Of a stretch of DNA of 64,000 nt, positions 22,122 to 31,172 are shown piece after piece; positions within the stretch are counted from its first letter, which is position 1; every line of letters begins with the position of its first letter. A model generated the notes under the pieces. It saw only the letters and a list, made by a program, of their open reading frames with translations, had not been told where the DNA came from and searched no databases. Origin of the DNA: JAJRAN01 sp963827135 (GTDB lineage: Archaea > Thermoplasmatota > Thermoplasmata > Methanomassiliicoccales > UBA472); NCBI GenBank assembly GCA_963827135.1, contig CAWGZX010000005.1, positions 248,001-312,000 on the forward strand. Reading direction: 5' to 3'. A program made the translations under genes and the position numbers.

Positions 22122-22712
22122 ATGCCCGAGTTCGCCCAGTTCGAGCACCGTCGCCAGTCGTACGCCCTCCGATTGCACGAATGGAGGGAAAGCGCGAGCC
22201 TCAGTGAGAAGCTGGCCTTGAGCCTGCTCTTCGCGGTCCTTGCGGCCGTGGCGGCGCAGATGCGATTCTTCCTTCCCTTCACCCCTGTCCCGTTGACGGG
22301 GCAGGTCCTCATCGTGCTCCTGGCTGGCTTCGTGCTCGGGCGCTTCGGCATGGTCAGCATGGGCATGTACCTCGTGCTGGGCTCGGCCTTCGGCTGGTTC
22401 AGCGGCGCGATAGGCATGGCAGCCCTATCTGGCATCACCGCGGGTTATCTGTTCGGCTTCGTGCTGGCGGCGGCGGTCGTGGGCGAGCTGGCGCAACGGC
22501 GAAGGGACTGGAGCTTCGGCCAGATCGTTGTGGTCATGTCCTTGGCCGTCGGCATCATCTACATCCTGGGTTCGTTCTGGCTCAGCCTGATCCTGGGGAT
22601 CGAGCTCTCGCAGGCATTGCTCCTGGGTGCGGTCCCGTTCGTGGTCGTGGACGCGATCAAGGTCCTCCTCGCTTCCTCCGTAGCGTACTCCATCACCCCC
22701 CGAAGGGCTTGA
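22122..22712 (+). CDS. bioY: BioY-family biotin transporter substrate-binding subunit
   Basis: A 196-residue membrane protein with about six hydrophobic helices. The BioY signature is PFTPVPLTGQVLIVLLAGFV, followed by GSAFGWFSG and GITAGYLFGF, and the late SQALLLGAVPFVVVDAIKVL segment, which in the family reads like PFIPGDLIK. BioY binds biotin and works alone or with an ECF energising module; no such module is in the window. A hydrophilic 25-residue N-terminal stretch precedes the first helix. Confidence 0.9.
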   Translation: MPEFAQFEHRRQSYALRLHEWRESASLSEKLALSLLFAVLAAVAAQMRFFLPFTPVPLTGQVLIVLLAGFVLGRFGMVSMGMYLVLGSAFGWFSGAIGMAALSGITAGYLFGFVLAAAVVGELAQRRRDWSFGQIVVVMSLAVGIIYILGSFWLSLILGIELSQALLLGAVPFVVVDAIKVLLASSVAYSITPRRA

Positions 22713-22754
22713 TGCGCAGGGTTAAGAGAACGTAAGAGATTGTAGCGCCCGGAC

Positions 22755-22952
22755 ATGCCAGAGAACCTACCTGACCACTCTCACTGCCTGGAATGCGAGG
22801 CCGCCATACCTTTGGGAAGGCCTTTCTGCTCAGACAAGTGCGAGAAGAACCACCGGGACAAGGTCCAGAGGTCGAAGAACCGGAACCTCGTCTTCATGCT
22901 CATCAGCGCAGGTGTGATAATCAGCCTAGGCCTGTTCTTCATGCTCGTATGA
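22755..22952 (+). CDS. DUF2116-like small zinc-ribbon membrane protein
   Basis: A 65-residue protein with a zinc knuckle pair (HCLECEAAIPLGRPFCSDKC), a basic linker and one C-terminal transmembrane helix (LVFMLISAGVIISLGLFFML). This layout matches the archaeal DUF2116 family as I recall it. Its role is unknown. The last 27 nt overlap the convergent dihydropteroate synthase gene. Confidence 0.75.
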   Translation: MPENLPDHSHCLECEAAIPLGRPFCSDKCEKNHRDKVQRSKNRNLVFMLISAGVIISLGLFFMLV

Positions 22953-24116
22953 GGCTGCCTGCGCCCGGCGCACCGCATCCACCATCCGGGCCACCATCTT
23001 GGTCTCCTTGACGTCGTGCGCCCTCACGACGTTGGCGCCGTTCATCATGGCTATCGAGGCCACGGCCAGGCTGCCCTCCTTCCTCTCCGCGATCTCCTGC
23101 CCGAGGACCTTGCCGATGAATGCCTTACGCGATGCGCCGATCAGCAGACCGCGCCCGAGGCAGCGGAACTCCCTGAGGCGGACGACGATCTGCAGGTTGT
23201 GCTCCAGCGACTTCCCGAACCCGATCCCGGGATCGAGGAGAATGGAGCTTAGGTCCACGCCCCCTTGCTCAGCATGGGTCATCCTCTCGTCCAGGAAGAG
23301 GGAGAGGTCCCCTACCACATCCTCGTAGGCGGGCCTGTCCTGCATGGTGCCAGGCTCGCCGAGCATATGCATGATCACGACACCAGGGCGGTAGCGGGAG
23401 GCTACGGCAGCCATCTCCTCGTCCCTAAGGCCGCTGACGTCATTCACGATCTCGGCCCCCGCCTCCAATGCCGCTCTGGCCACCTCGTGATGCCTGGTGT
23501 CGATTGAGACGGGGATCCTTTGCTGAGAAGTAAGCTCCTCAATGACCGGTATCACCCTGCTCAGCTCCTCGTCGACCGCCACTTCCTTGGAAAAAGGCCT
23601 GGTGCTCTCGCCCCCCACATCGATGATGTCGGCACCTTCCTCCACCATCTGCACCGCCCTCCTAATCGCCTGGGCCTTGTCCAGATACAGGCCGCCGTCG
23701 GAGAAGGAGTCGGGGGTCACATTAAGCACCCCCATGACCAGTGTCGAGTCTAGCCTCAGCTCGCGCTTGGCAAGCTTCCAGGATGGCGGCTCGGGGGAGA
23801 GGTAGTTGGATAGCGCTCTCCAGATGGGCTGGAGGCGGTCATCGGGGCCGACGCGGCAACTGTTGCCCTGGAGCACGCCATGCTCGAAGACCAGCATGGC
23901 TCTCGGAACAATACCGGAGCAACGGTAGGCATCGCCCCCGAGTTCCTCTGCAGCGAAGGCCATGCCCTCAACATCCTTCTCGTCGCGAGACTCCACGAAG
24001 AAGAAGATAAGGTCGTACAGGTCCTGCGGGGCCTCGGCCACCTGGGGCAGGCCTAGCCTGGACCATTCGCTCCTTGCCTCCGGAAGCCCGGAGTAGTTGC
24101 GCAATCGGGCGATCAT
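22926..24116 (-). CDS. folP: Dihydropteroate synthase with N-terminal extension
   Basis: A 396-residue protein. The DHPS barrel begins near residue 126 with STLVMGVLNVTPDSFSDGG. It continues with IIDVGGESTRPFSKE, IPVSIDTRHHEVARAALEAG, NDVSGLRDEEM, and the pterin-site segment LLDPGIGFGKSLEHNL, and it ends with an RAHDVKETKMV motif that is typical of DHPS. It joins a pterin pyrophosphate to an aminobenzoate-type acceptor. In methanogen-related archaea the product may feed methanopterin rather than folate. The 125-residue N-terminal part, with AAEELGGDAYRCSG, resembles the extension seen in a subset of bacterial DHPS. The gene follows the HdrD-like gene by one base pair. Confidence 0.9.
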   Translation of the reverse strand: MIARLRNYSGLPEARSEWSRLGLPQVAEAPQDLYDLIFFFVESRDEKDVEGMAFAAEELGGDAYRCSGIVPRAMLVFEHGVLQGNSCRVGPDDRLQPIWRALSNYLSPEPPSWKLAKRELRLDSTLVMGVLNVTPDSFSDGGLYLDKAQAIRRAVQMVEEGADIIDVGGESTRPFSKEVAVDEELSRVIPVIEELTSQQRIPVSIDTRHHEVARAALEAGAEIVNDVSGLRDEEMAAVASRYRPGVVIMHMLGEPGTMQDRPAYEDVVGDLSLFLDERMTHAEQGGVDLSSILLDPGIGFGKSLEHNLQIVVRLREFRCLGRGLLIGASRKAFIGKVLGQEIAERKEGSLAVASIAMMNGANVVRAHDVKETKMVARMVDAVRRAQAASYEHEEQA

Positions 24117-24117
24117 C

Positions 24118-25227
24118 TCAGCCCTCGATCAGGGGCTCGAGCAACTCCACCAGGTCCATGACTTGGACCTTGCTGCCGCAGCTCTCTCCCCCTACCTTCA
24201 GATTGTTCACGCAGAAGGGGCAGGTCGTCACTAGCACATCGGCGAATGCCGCCTCCTCGATCCTCCTGGCCGCGATCTTCTCCGACAGGTCAGGATAGGC
24301 GGAGCGGACCCCCCCTCCCCCTCCGCAGCATCGGGAGGTGTCCTTGCTCCTGAGCATCTCCCTGAACTCCGCGTCCGGTACCTTGGCGAGCAATTTCCTC
24401 GGTGCCTCATAGACGCCGCAATGCCTTCCCAGGTGGCACGGGTCATGATAGGTCAGCTTCTTCTGGAATGAGGAGAACTTGACGTCCCTCTCGGCCAGGA
24501 ACTCGGAGATGTGCTTGACCTTGAAGTCCACCTTCACATGGCGGGGGTACTCCTCCTTGAACATGCGGTAACAGCCAGCGCACGAGAAGACCACCTCCTC
24601 CTTCCCCGCGTCCGATATGGCCTCGACGTTCCGCTCCATGATCTCCTTTACCTTGTCCTCGTCGACCCCGATGCGCTGCAGCACGCTGCCGCAGCAGACC
24701 TCGTCCACGACGGAGAAGTTCTGGCCCAGCTTGCTCAAGATAGAGGCTGTGGCCTTGGCGATGTTGGGATTACGGTACGCCGCGGTGCAGCCGACGAAGT
24801 AGCCAAGCTCGCCGCCTCCAGTTTTCAGCCCCAGGGCGTCCTGGACGCGCTTGGCCTCGCCATACGGGTTACCATGGGCCTCTACGCTAGCCACCACCCG
24901 AGCGTGCTTGGGCAGCATCTTCCCACTGGCCACCAGGTCGCGACGGGCCCTCTCCACCACGTCCACGACCTCTATGCCCGAGGGGCAGCGCCTCTCGCAG
25001 TCCTTGCAGGTGGTGCACTGGTAGAGGTGCTCGAGCACGCTCTCATCCGCAGGTATGTCCCCCTTGAGCAGACCGTACGAGAGGATGATCCTACCCCTTG
25101 CCACGCTGGAGTCCCAGCCGATGCCCTCATAGGTGGGGCATACCGACTTGCAGAACCCACAGTAGGTGCAGGTCATCATCGTGTCCTGCACGGCGCGGAG
25201 ATGCTTGGCCTCGATGTGCTCCGCCAT
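24118..25227 (-). CDS. HdrD/GlpC-like iron-sulfur oxidoreductase with two CCG domains
   Basis: A 369-residue protein. Two N-terminal [4Fe-4S] ferredoxin motifs are visible: CTYCGFCKSVCPTYEG and CTTCKDCERRCPSG. They are followed by two cysteine-rich CCG-type domains: GCTAAYR...CCGS...CAGC in the first, and DPCHLGRHCGVYE...CCGGGGG...CPFC in the second. This is the architecture of heterodisulfide reductase subunit D and of GlcF/LutA/GlpC-type subunits. It most likely passes electrons between a flavoprotein and a quinone or heterodisulfide. Its direct neighbour 3 nt upstream is a LarA-type protein, which hints at a lactate-related or 2-hydroxyacid role rather than methanogenesis. Confidence 0.85.
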   Translation of the reverse strand: MAEHIEAKHLRAVQDTMMTCTYCGFCKSVCPTYEGIGWDSSVARGRIILSYGLLKGDIPADESVLEHLYQCTTCKDCERRCPSGIEVVDVVERARRDLVASGKMLPKHARVVASVEAHGNPYGEAKRVQDALGLKTGGGELGYFVGCTAAYRNPNIAKATASILSKLGQNFSVVDEVCCGSVLQRIGVDEDKVKEIMERNVEAISDAGKEEVVFSCAGCYRMFKEEYPRHVKVDFKVKHISEFLAERDVKFSSFQKKLTYHDPCHLGRHCGVYEAPRKLLAKVPDAEFREMLRSKDTSRCCGGGGGVRSAYPDLSEKIAARRIEEAAFADVLVTTCPFCVNNLKVGGESCGSKVQVMDLVELLEPLIEG

Positions 25228-25230
25228 GGC

Positions 25231-26466
25231 TCACTTCACCCTCGGCACCACCACGCTTCCCTCATATATGACGATGACGCTGGCTTCGTGGTCGCGGGCC
25301 AAAGCATCGTCGACCGCGGCCTGAACGCTCTCGAAAGGCTGGATGTTGATGCGTTGAAGGTCCACTGGGTCCAATGAAGTCACCCCGCAGATTCGGGACC
25401 GCTTGGCGATCTCTGCCATCCTGACCGCCTTGTGGTCACCCAACCTATATTCGACGTCCATGTTCCTCTGTGCCCGCTTAGGGTCCCCAATGGAACGGAG
25501 GGTCTCGTAGAACGGGCCCTCGCCTATGCCATGACGGCATTTCGAAACGAGGATCAGCGTCCCTCCATCCTTTAGGGCGTACTTCGCGTTCTCCATCGCC
25601 TTCTGCGATTGATAGAGGTCAACGTCCATCGGGTAGGGGGCGATGGTCACGACCACGTCCGCCTTGCTCTTTATCGGAACCACGTACACCTCGTTCGCCC
25701 ACCTCACCGCCCTCTCGAAGGTGGCGTGCAGCTCGCCCACGGCGACCTTGTTGACCATCTGATGGCGATCCAGGACGACCTGGATGCCGAGGATCGTCTT
25801 CCCCTTGAGCTCCTTCGCGCAATCCATCATATCCTCATGGACCGGGTTGCCCTCCAGGGCCAGCACCTTGGAACCCGGCCTCATCGCCAGGCTGTGGTTG
25901 TCCTCGATGGTGCTGTACGCGCACACCCCTGGGAGGATGGACTTCCTTCCACCAGTGTAGCCAGCGAAGTAATGCGGTTCCACGCTGGTGATGATGAGGA
26001 TGCGGTCGAACCTGGTCACCATCTCGTTGACCCAGATCTCGGTCCCATTCCTCGATTTGCCCACATACTCGGTCTTGGAGCGGTGGGAGTCATGAACATG
26101 GATCCTAGGCCTTAGGCGGTGGAGCATGTCGCCGAAGATGAGCACCATCTCGTCATTGGTGGGCCCTCGGTGCGCTCCCGTGGCGACGAGGAAATTCGCC
26201 CTGTCCAGGTCGACTCGCCTGTCCAACTCCCGCAGGACACTGGCGGTAGGCGTCGGCCTGGTACCGTCGTTGACTATGACGAGCACTTCCCCCTCGAAAA
26301 GGGATTCTATCGATTCTCCCCCCAGGGGATGATCCAAGCCCCTTTGGATTGCCTTCATGTCCTCTTCGGAGCTAACGTCATTAGGCCTGACCACCTGAAG
26401 GAGGTTCCCCTCCGGTACCTCCAAGTGCTGGACCTCGTCCTTCCCGAATGGTATTTCGAGTCTCAT
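25231..26466 (-). CDS. larA: LarA-family nickel-dependent lactate racemase-like protein
   Basis: A 411-residue protein close to the usual LarA length. Family motifs visible are VIVNDGTRPTPTASVLREL, FLVATGAHRGPTNDE, VHDSHRSKTEYVG, and EPHYFAGYTGGRKSILPGV, the last of which contains the lysine that bears the nickel-pincer cofactor. LarA racemises lactate or, in relatives, other 2-hydroxyacids. No larB, larC or larE is seen in the window, although they would be needed for cofactor synthesis. It precedes the HdrD-like gene by 3 nt in the same transcript. Substrate is uncertain. Confidence 0.85.
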   Translation of the reverse strand: MRLEIPFGKDEVQHLEVPEGNLLQVVRPNDVSSEEDMKAIQRGLDHPLGGESIESLFEGEVLVIVNDGTRPTPTASVLRELDRRVDLDRANFLVATGAHRGPTNDEMVLIFGDMLHRLRPRIHVHDSHRSKTEYVGKSRNGTEIWVNEMVTRFDRILIITSVEPHYFAGYTGGRKSILPGVCAYSTIEDNHSLAMRPGSKVLALEGNPVHEDMMDCAKELKGKTILGIQVVLDRHQMVNKVAVGELHATFERAVRWANEVYVVPIKSKADVVVTIAPYPMDVDLYQSQKAMENAKYALKDGGTLILVSKCRHGIGEGPFYETLRSIGDPKRAQRNMDVEYRLGDHKAVRMAEIAKRSRICGVTSLDPVDLQRINIQPFESVQAAVDDALARDHEASVIVIYEGSVVVPRVK

Positions 26467-26563
26467 GGCCTGCGGAACGTAGGGATGCGGCAGTAATCAA
26501 ACTTTCTTTAAAGGGGCCGAGGGAGGCGTCGTAAGTAAAAGTAGAAGGGGCGGCCGGGCATAC

Positions 26564-27541
26564 ATGAGACCAATGAGCCGCCTGAGCGAGATCGGCGAGA
26601 AGGAAGCGGTCCGCCGCATCCAGGAGCTTGTGGCCGAGCGCGGGGGCTCAGGGAACATAGGCCCGGGCGACGACGCCGCCGCAGTGGATATGGGCGTGAT
26701 CTACCTGGTGGCCACCACGGACATCATGGCCCAATCTACTCACGTCCTCCCTGGCATGAGCTTCTGGCAGGTAGGATGGAGCTTGGCGGCGATCAACTAC
26801 AGCGACGTCGCCGCCATGGGTGCCAGGCCCATTGGCCTGCTCGTATCCATGGGACTGCCCCGTGACTTCGAATCGAAGGATCTGGACGAGATCTTCCGAG
26901 GCATATTGGACTGTTGCGAGTTCGCTGGAGGGGAACTGTTAGGGGGAGATACTAAGGAGACGAGGGAGATGACCCTCGCCGGGTCCGCCCTGGGCACGGT
27001 GGGCAAGGACCAAATCCTACTCCGGCGAGGAGCCTCGCCCGGCGACCTGCTCTGCGTGACCGGGAGCGTGGGCCTGGCTGCGGCTGGATATCATTCGTTG
27101 AGAAAGGGGTTATCGTTCAAGGCCTCGGAGAGGGCGATCCTCGAACCTCAGCCGAAGGTCAGGGAGGGCATGCTCCTTTCAGGCTCGGGAGTGGTCACGT
27201 CTTGCATGGACGTATCCGATGGATTGTCCTCCTCGGTGCATACGCTCTCTGGCATGAGCAAGGTGTCTTTCGCCCTCGACTTCGATGAGATCCCAGTCGA
27301 GGAGGAGGTTTTGCAGGTGGCCGAGGGGGTCGGGCTGGACCCCACCGAGCTCTCCTTGTACTACGGCGGCGACTATCAGCTCCTCTTCACCGTCAGACCC
27401 AAAGGCCTGGACAGGCTGAAGGATCTGCTTGGGGAGGGGTTCTCGGTAATCGGCAAAGCCCAAGCCTCCAGTGAGAACGTATTAGTACGGGGGCGCGAGA
27501 TAGTAAAGCTAGAGAACCGGGGCTATGAGCACTTCCGATGA
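26564..27541 (+). CDS. thiL: Thiamine-monophosphate kinase
   Basis: A 325-residue ThiL. The PurM-like fold shows IGPGDDAAAVDMG, then NYSDVAAMGARPIGLLVSMG, GGDTKETREMTLAGSALG, and CMDVSDGLSSSVHTLS, and ends with YYGGDYQLLFTV. It phosphorylates thiamine monophosphate to the diphosphate, the final step of cofactor synthesis. A TTTCTTTAAA element at 26503-26512 could be the TATA box of a leadered transcript. The last 17 nt overlap the next gene, so the pair is translationally linked. Confidence 0.95.
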   Translation: MRPMSRLSEIGEKEAVRRIQELVAERGGSGNIGPGDDAAAVDMGVIYLVATTDIMAQSTHVLPGMSFWQVGWSLAAINYSDVAAMGARPIGLLVSMGLPRDFESKDLDEIFRGILDCCEFAGGELLGGDTKETREMTLAGSALGTVGKDQILLRRGASPGDLLCVTGSVGLAAAGYHSLRKGLSFKASERAILEPQPKVREGMLLSGSGVVTSCMDVSDGLSSSVHTLSGMSKVSFALDFDEIPVEEEVLQVAEGVGLDPTELSLYYGGDYQLLFTVRPKGLDRLKDLLGEGFSVIGKAQASSENVLVRGREIVKLENRGYEHFR

Positions 27542-28550
27542 CCGTGGGCTGCATGAGGCCAAGTTCTGGAGGAAGGAGGGCGAGAGGGTGGAGTGCTACC
27601 TGTGCCCCCATCATTGCCGCATCGCCCCGAACAAGATGGGCATCTGCGGCGTGAGGCAGAACCGCAACGGGCGCCTTTACAGCCTCATCTATGGTCAGGT
27701 CTCTGCCATGCACGTCGACCCCATGGAGAAGAAGCCTTTGTTCCACTTCCATCCGGGTCAACCAGTGCTCTCGCTCGGGAGCGTAGGCTGCAACCTGCGC
27801 TGCCAGCACTGCCAGAACTACTCCATCTCCCAGTCCCGTTTCGGGTCGACCTACCTCAACCCACTGAGGCCGGAGGATGTTCCCCAGCTTGCAAAGGAGA
27901 GCGGATGCCGCAATGTCGCTTTCACCTACAACGAGCCGACCATCTGGCATGAGTTCGCCTACGATGCCTTCCGGATCTGCCGCGAGCGGGGCATGGCCAC
28001 GGTATATGTGACCAACGGCTTCATCGAGGAGGAGGCTCTGCGCGACATCGCCCCATACCTCAACGCCATGAACATCGACATCAAGGGCTTCAAGGAGGAA
28101 TTCTACCGGCGCATCTGCAAGGGAAGGCTCTCTCCCATCCTCGATGCTACCAAGATGGCGCACGAGCTTGGCATACATGTGGAGCTGACCTACCTGATAA
28201 TACCGACGCGCAACGACAAAGAGGACGAGATACGCGATTTCAGCCGCTGGGTCGTCAGCAAGCTGTCTCCCAAGGTCCCGGTGCACTTCACGCGCTTCCA
28301 TCCCGACTACATGATGACCGATCTCCCGGGCACCCCATTCGCGACCATGGAGATGGCGCACCGCGTGGCCAAGGCCGAAGGCCTGGACTTCATCTACCTG
28401 GGAAATATGTCTTCGACGGACGGGGAGAACACGCGCTGCCCCAAGTGCAATTCATTGGCAATAAAGCGCTCTGGGTACCACGTGGAGATCGTCGGCCTCG
28501 AAGAGGGCAGATGCGCGAAGTGCGGGGAAAGCCTCAATATCGTCCCTTGA
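27525..28550 (+). CDS. amrS: AmrS-type radical SAM protein (AmmeMemoRadiSam system)
   Basis: A 341-residue radical SAM enzyme. The leader CYLCPHHCRIAPNKMGICGV is followed by the cluster motif GCNLRCQHCQNY (CxxxCxxC). VAFTYNEPTIWHEFAYDAF, NIDIKGFKEEFYRRICKG and HFTRFHPDYMMTDLP are typical of the AmrS family. The last 40 residues form a zinc ribbon (CPKCN...CAKCG). AmrS is usually found with AMMECR1 and Memo proteins; neither is in this window. Its exact reaction is unknown. The start lies within the end of thiL. A second, shorter AmrS-like enzyme is found at 31158-32192. Confidence 0.85.
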   Translation: MSTSDDRGLHEAKFWRKEGERVECYLCPHHCRIAPNKMGICGVRQNRNGRLYSLIYGQVSAMHVDPMEKKPLFHFHPGQPVLSLGSVGCNLRCQHCQNYSISQSRFGSTYLNPLRPEDVPQLAKESGCRNVAFTYNEPTIWHEFAYDAFRICRERGMATVYVTNGFIEEEALRDIAPYLNAMNIDIKGFKEEFYRRICKGRLSPILDATKMAHELGIHVELTYLIIPTRNDKEDEIRDFSRWVVSKLSPKVPVHFTRFHPDYMMTDLPGTPFATMEMAHRVAKAEGLDFIYLGNMSSTDGENTRCPKCNSLAIKRSGYHVEIVGLEEGRCAKCGESLNIVP

Positions 28551-28570
28551 GCCTTTACGGGAGAGGGAAC

Positions 28571-29452
28571 TCAGAAAAGAGCCAATACGAGGTTGCCTAC
28601 CAGCGCGGACATGACCAGCCCGGCGGTTATGAATATTAGGAACGGGACCTTGGGCGTGACCCATATCCTCTTCGCCCCGAAACTGGCCAGGTCCTGGAGG
28701 ATCCTATCGCTCTCCTCGTCTTCCTTCGGGAAGTAAACGAACCTGAGCGCGCCGTTCTCCACCCTCTGCATGGGCCAGACGAACTTCCTCTTGGCCGTTC
28801 CGATATCCGCCACATACCCAAGGAGCATCGCTGGAACCTTCATGTCCCGGTGGACGAGGTTGTAGACGAACAAGCCCAAGGGGACGACCAAAGATAGGAT
28901 GGCGGCGTTGAATAGCACCAGGAGCGAGAACGGGAACAGCAGCATGGAAAGGTCGTTAGGCACTGTGATCAAAGGGAAGCTCCCGACCATGGGGTAGACG
29001 GGGAACATCAAGGTAAGTGCGATGAGCGACTTGGCATCGGCGCCTCCTTTGATGATGTCTATTTGGTATAGGAGTATCAGCAGGCCGAACATGATCAGGA
29101 TGTCCAGGAGCTGCCAGAATAGAAGCTCTTCCCAGAAGGAAACGGCGAGGTACACTATGCTCGCTGCCGCGACAAGGTAGAGCAGCAGGGGAACGAGGTT
29201 GACACCGTCCTCGAAAATGCCCTTCCTCTCCCAGAAGATGTCGAAAAAGACCACGGCCAATGGCAGCAGGAATAGGAGGTACGCAGGGTCCGCCTCGGTG
29301 GCCACTATCTCGTAGGCGATGAGGGCCAGACCGACGCACCCGAGAATTATCCAGTAAAGGTCGGACGCCAATCGCGTCCTCCAATCAGAATAGGAGGCGA
29401 CGACCAGCACGGCTATGGCTATCGCCAGCCGCGACAAGTCCAGCCATTCCAT
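28571..29452 (-). CDS. Archaeal prepilin peptidase (A24 family)
   Basis: A 293-residue membrane aspartic protease. Catalytic aspartates are D23 in ASYSDWRTR after the first helix and D139 in IKGGADAKSLIAL, matching the GxGD motif of A24 peptidases. About eight hydrophobic segments are present. It cleaves the class III signal of archaellin or pilin precursors in the membrane. A soluble insert near residues 205-265 and a final helix follow. No pilin or archaellum genes lie next to it here, so its substrates cannot be named. Confidence 0.8.
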   Translation of the reverse strand: MEWLDLSRLAIAIAVLVVASYSDWRTRLASDLYWIILGCVGLALIAYEIVATEADPAYLLFLLPLAVVFFDIFWERKGIFEDGVNLVPLLLYLVAAASIVYLAVSFWEELLFWQLLDILIMFGLLILLYQIDIIKGGADAKSLIALTLMFPVYPMVGSFPLITVPNDLSMLLFPFSLLVLFNAAILSLVVPLGLFVYNLVHRDMKVPAMLLGYVADIGTAKRKFVWPMQRVENGALRFVYFPKEDEESDRILQDLASFGAKRIWVTPKVPFLIFITAGLVMSALVGNLVLALF

Positions 29453-29573
29453 GCCTCGTAATCAGGGGTGCGGATTATAATCGTTCCGACCTGATTTTCC
29501 ATTCTGGCATAGATCGAGGGGAATGAGGAACGCAACATCAGGATATCAGGTTCCGGGCTAAGATTTTTATATG

Positions 29574-29583
29574 CTGGTTCTAT
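29574..29583 (+). promoter_or_regulatory. TATA box of the MscS-like gene
   Basis: TTTTTATATG sits 21-30 nt before the ATG at 29604, the standard archaeal spacing for a nearly leaderless message. Confidence 0.5.
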
Positions 29584-29603
29584 CCGGAGGGCACTGAAAA
29601 GGG

Positions 29604-31172
29604 ATGAAGAGGGTGCGTGTGAGAACCTCCTATCTCAAGGCCTTGGCGATGGCTTTCCCCCTGGCCTTATTGCTGATCTTCGTCGCGACTCCCGGCGCAT
29701 TAGCTGTGCCGATCAACATCTTCGATGTCGATGACTATCATCGCAGCGCAGCAGCGGGAACCGGGGTGGAGTTCGACTGGGTCGTGTTCAACAACGGCAC
29801 ATCACCGATCCTCATCACCCCGACCGCAATTATGCCGAGCCAGGAGGTCACCGGCAGCTTCGACCCTGCGTTCGTGACGCTCGACCCGGGCGCCTCTGCA
29901 GTCATTTCGCTGATCCTGACCAGCGACCCCAACATGGGGGATGCTAACATCACAATCGATGTGGCCTTTTACTCCACGCCCATGGACGACCCGTCCTTGG
30001 TCACGGTAGAGCATCGTACGGCCAACCTGGTGGTGGACTCCAACTTGGCGAATGTGGGGAACAACGCCATCTTCGGCATCTGGCCGAATCCCCTTCCTCC
30101 TCCGTTAGATGGTAATTGGGGGGCGTTCCTGGTCTCGCTCCTCGGCTGGGTGCTGATCGGACTGGTGTTCGCCTTCGTCATCGACCCCGTGGTCCATTTT
30201 GTTACTAGGAAGACTGACACCATATTGGACGACCTGATCCTGAAGATCATCAGGATTCCGGTCTTTGCCTTCATAATCACCTATGGCGCGGTGACATCGC
30301 TGGAGATCCTGAACATAGACAGGGACATCGTGGCCAGCATCGAGACCGCCTACGAGGTCGTCGTGGTGCTCCTCGTGGTCTGGGTGGCCTACAAGGTGTA
30401 CAAGGAGATCGTCCTCTACTACGCGAAGGAGTACTCTAAGAAGACCGACACCCAGATGGATGATGTCGCAGTGCCCCTGCTGGAGAAGATCGGCCTGATC
30501 GTAATCCCCCTGCTGGGGCTGATGACGATACTCTCCATGTTCGGCTACGACCTGACCGCTCTCCTGGCCGGTGTAGGGTTCCTGGGAATAGTGATCGGCT
30601 TCGCTGCCCAATCCACCTTGGCCAACTTCTTCGCTGGCCTCCAGCTCATCGCGGACCGGCCCTTCAAGGTAGGGGACATCCTGAGGTTAGAGGACGGGGA
30701 CCAGTTGGAGGTCAGGCACATCGGCATGCGCGCGACCGAGCTTTACAACCCAGACACGGACGAGATCTCGGTGATACCTAACAATGAGATCGCCAACAAG
30801 CGCATCATCAACATGGTGGAGCCGGACCGTAAGCTGCGCATCGTGGTTACGGTGGGCGTCGCCTACGGGTCGGACGTGGAAAAGGTAATGACGGTGATGA
30901 GACAGACCGCCATGGAGCACCCCAACACCTTGAAGGGCGGGGAGCACATGCCGGTGGTCCGATTCTATGAGTTCGGCGAGTTCTCCCTGAATTTCAAGAT
31001 CTTCATCTGGGTGGACGACCTGAGCAACCGCTTCAAGGTCAGCTCTGACTTCCGTCAAGAGCTCAATCGCAGGTTCACCGAGGCCGGGATCGAGATACCG
31101 TTCCCTCAGAGGGTGATTACCATAAAGCAAGATAAGAGGGAGGGCAAGGAAGAGCCCTCAGAGCAGGCTTAG
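29604..31172 (+). CDS. MscS-family mechanosensitive channel with N-terminal extracellular domain
   Basis: A 522-residue protein. A hydrophobic signal (AMAFPLALLLIFVATPGALA) is followed by a beta-rich outside domain (to about residue 165) with an Ig/NEW3-like look (NNGTSPILITP...DPGASAVISLIL). Three to five membrane helices come next. The pore-lining helix is LTALLAGVGFLGIVIGFAAQ, followed by the MscS beta-domain: TLANFFAGLQLIADRPFKVG, LRLEDGDQLEVRHIGMRATE. The C-terminal alpha/beta domain follows. It should open on membrane tension to release solutes. The extra surface domain is unusual for short MscS forms. It converges on the next gene with a 15-nt overlap. Confidence 0.9.
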   Translation: MKRVRVRTSYLKALAMAFPLALLLIFVATPGALAVPINIFDVDDYHRSAAAGTGVEFDWVVFNNGTSPILITPTAIMPSQEVTGSFDPAFVTLDPGASAVISLILTSDPNMGDANITIDVAFYSTPMDDPSLVTVEHRTANLVVDSNLANVGNNAIFGIWPNPLPPPLDGNWGAFLVSLLGWVLIGLVFAFVIDPVVHFVTRKTDTILDDLILKIIRIPVFAFIITYGAVTSLEILNIDRDIVASIETAYEVVVVLLVVWVAYKVYKEIVLYYAKEYSKKTDTQMDDVAVPLLEKIGLIVIPLLGLMTILSMFGYDLTALLAGVGFLGIVIGFAAQSTLANFFAGLQLIADRPFKVGDILRLEDGDQLEVRHIGMRATELYNPDTDEISVIPNNEIANKRIINMVEPDRKLRIVVTVGVAYGSDVEKVMTVMRQTAMEHPNTLKGGEHMPVVRFYEFGEFSLNFKIFIWVDDLSNRFKVSSDFRQELNRRFTEAGIEIPFPQRVITIKQDKREGKEEPSEQA

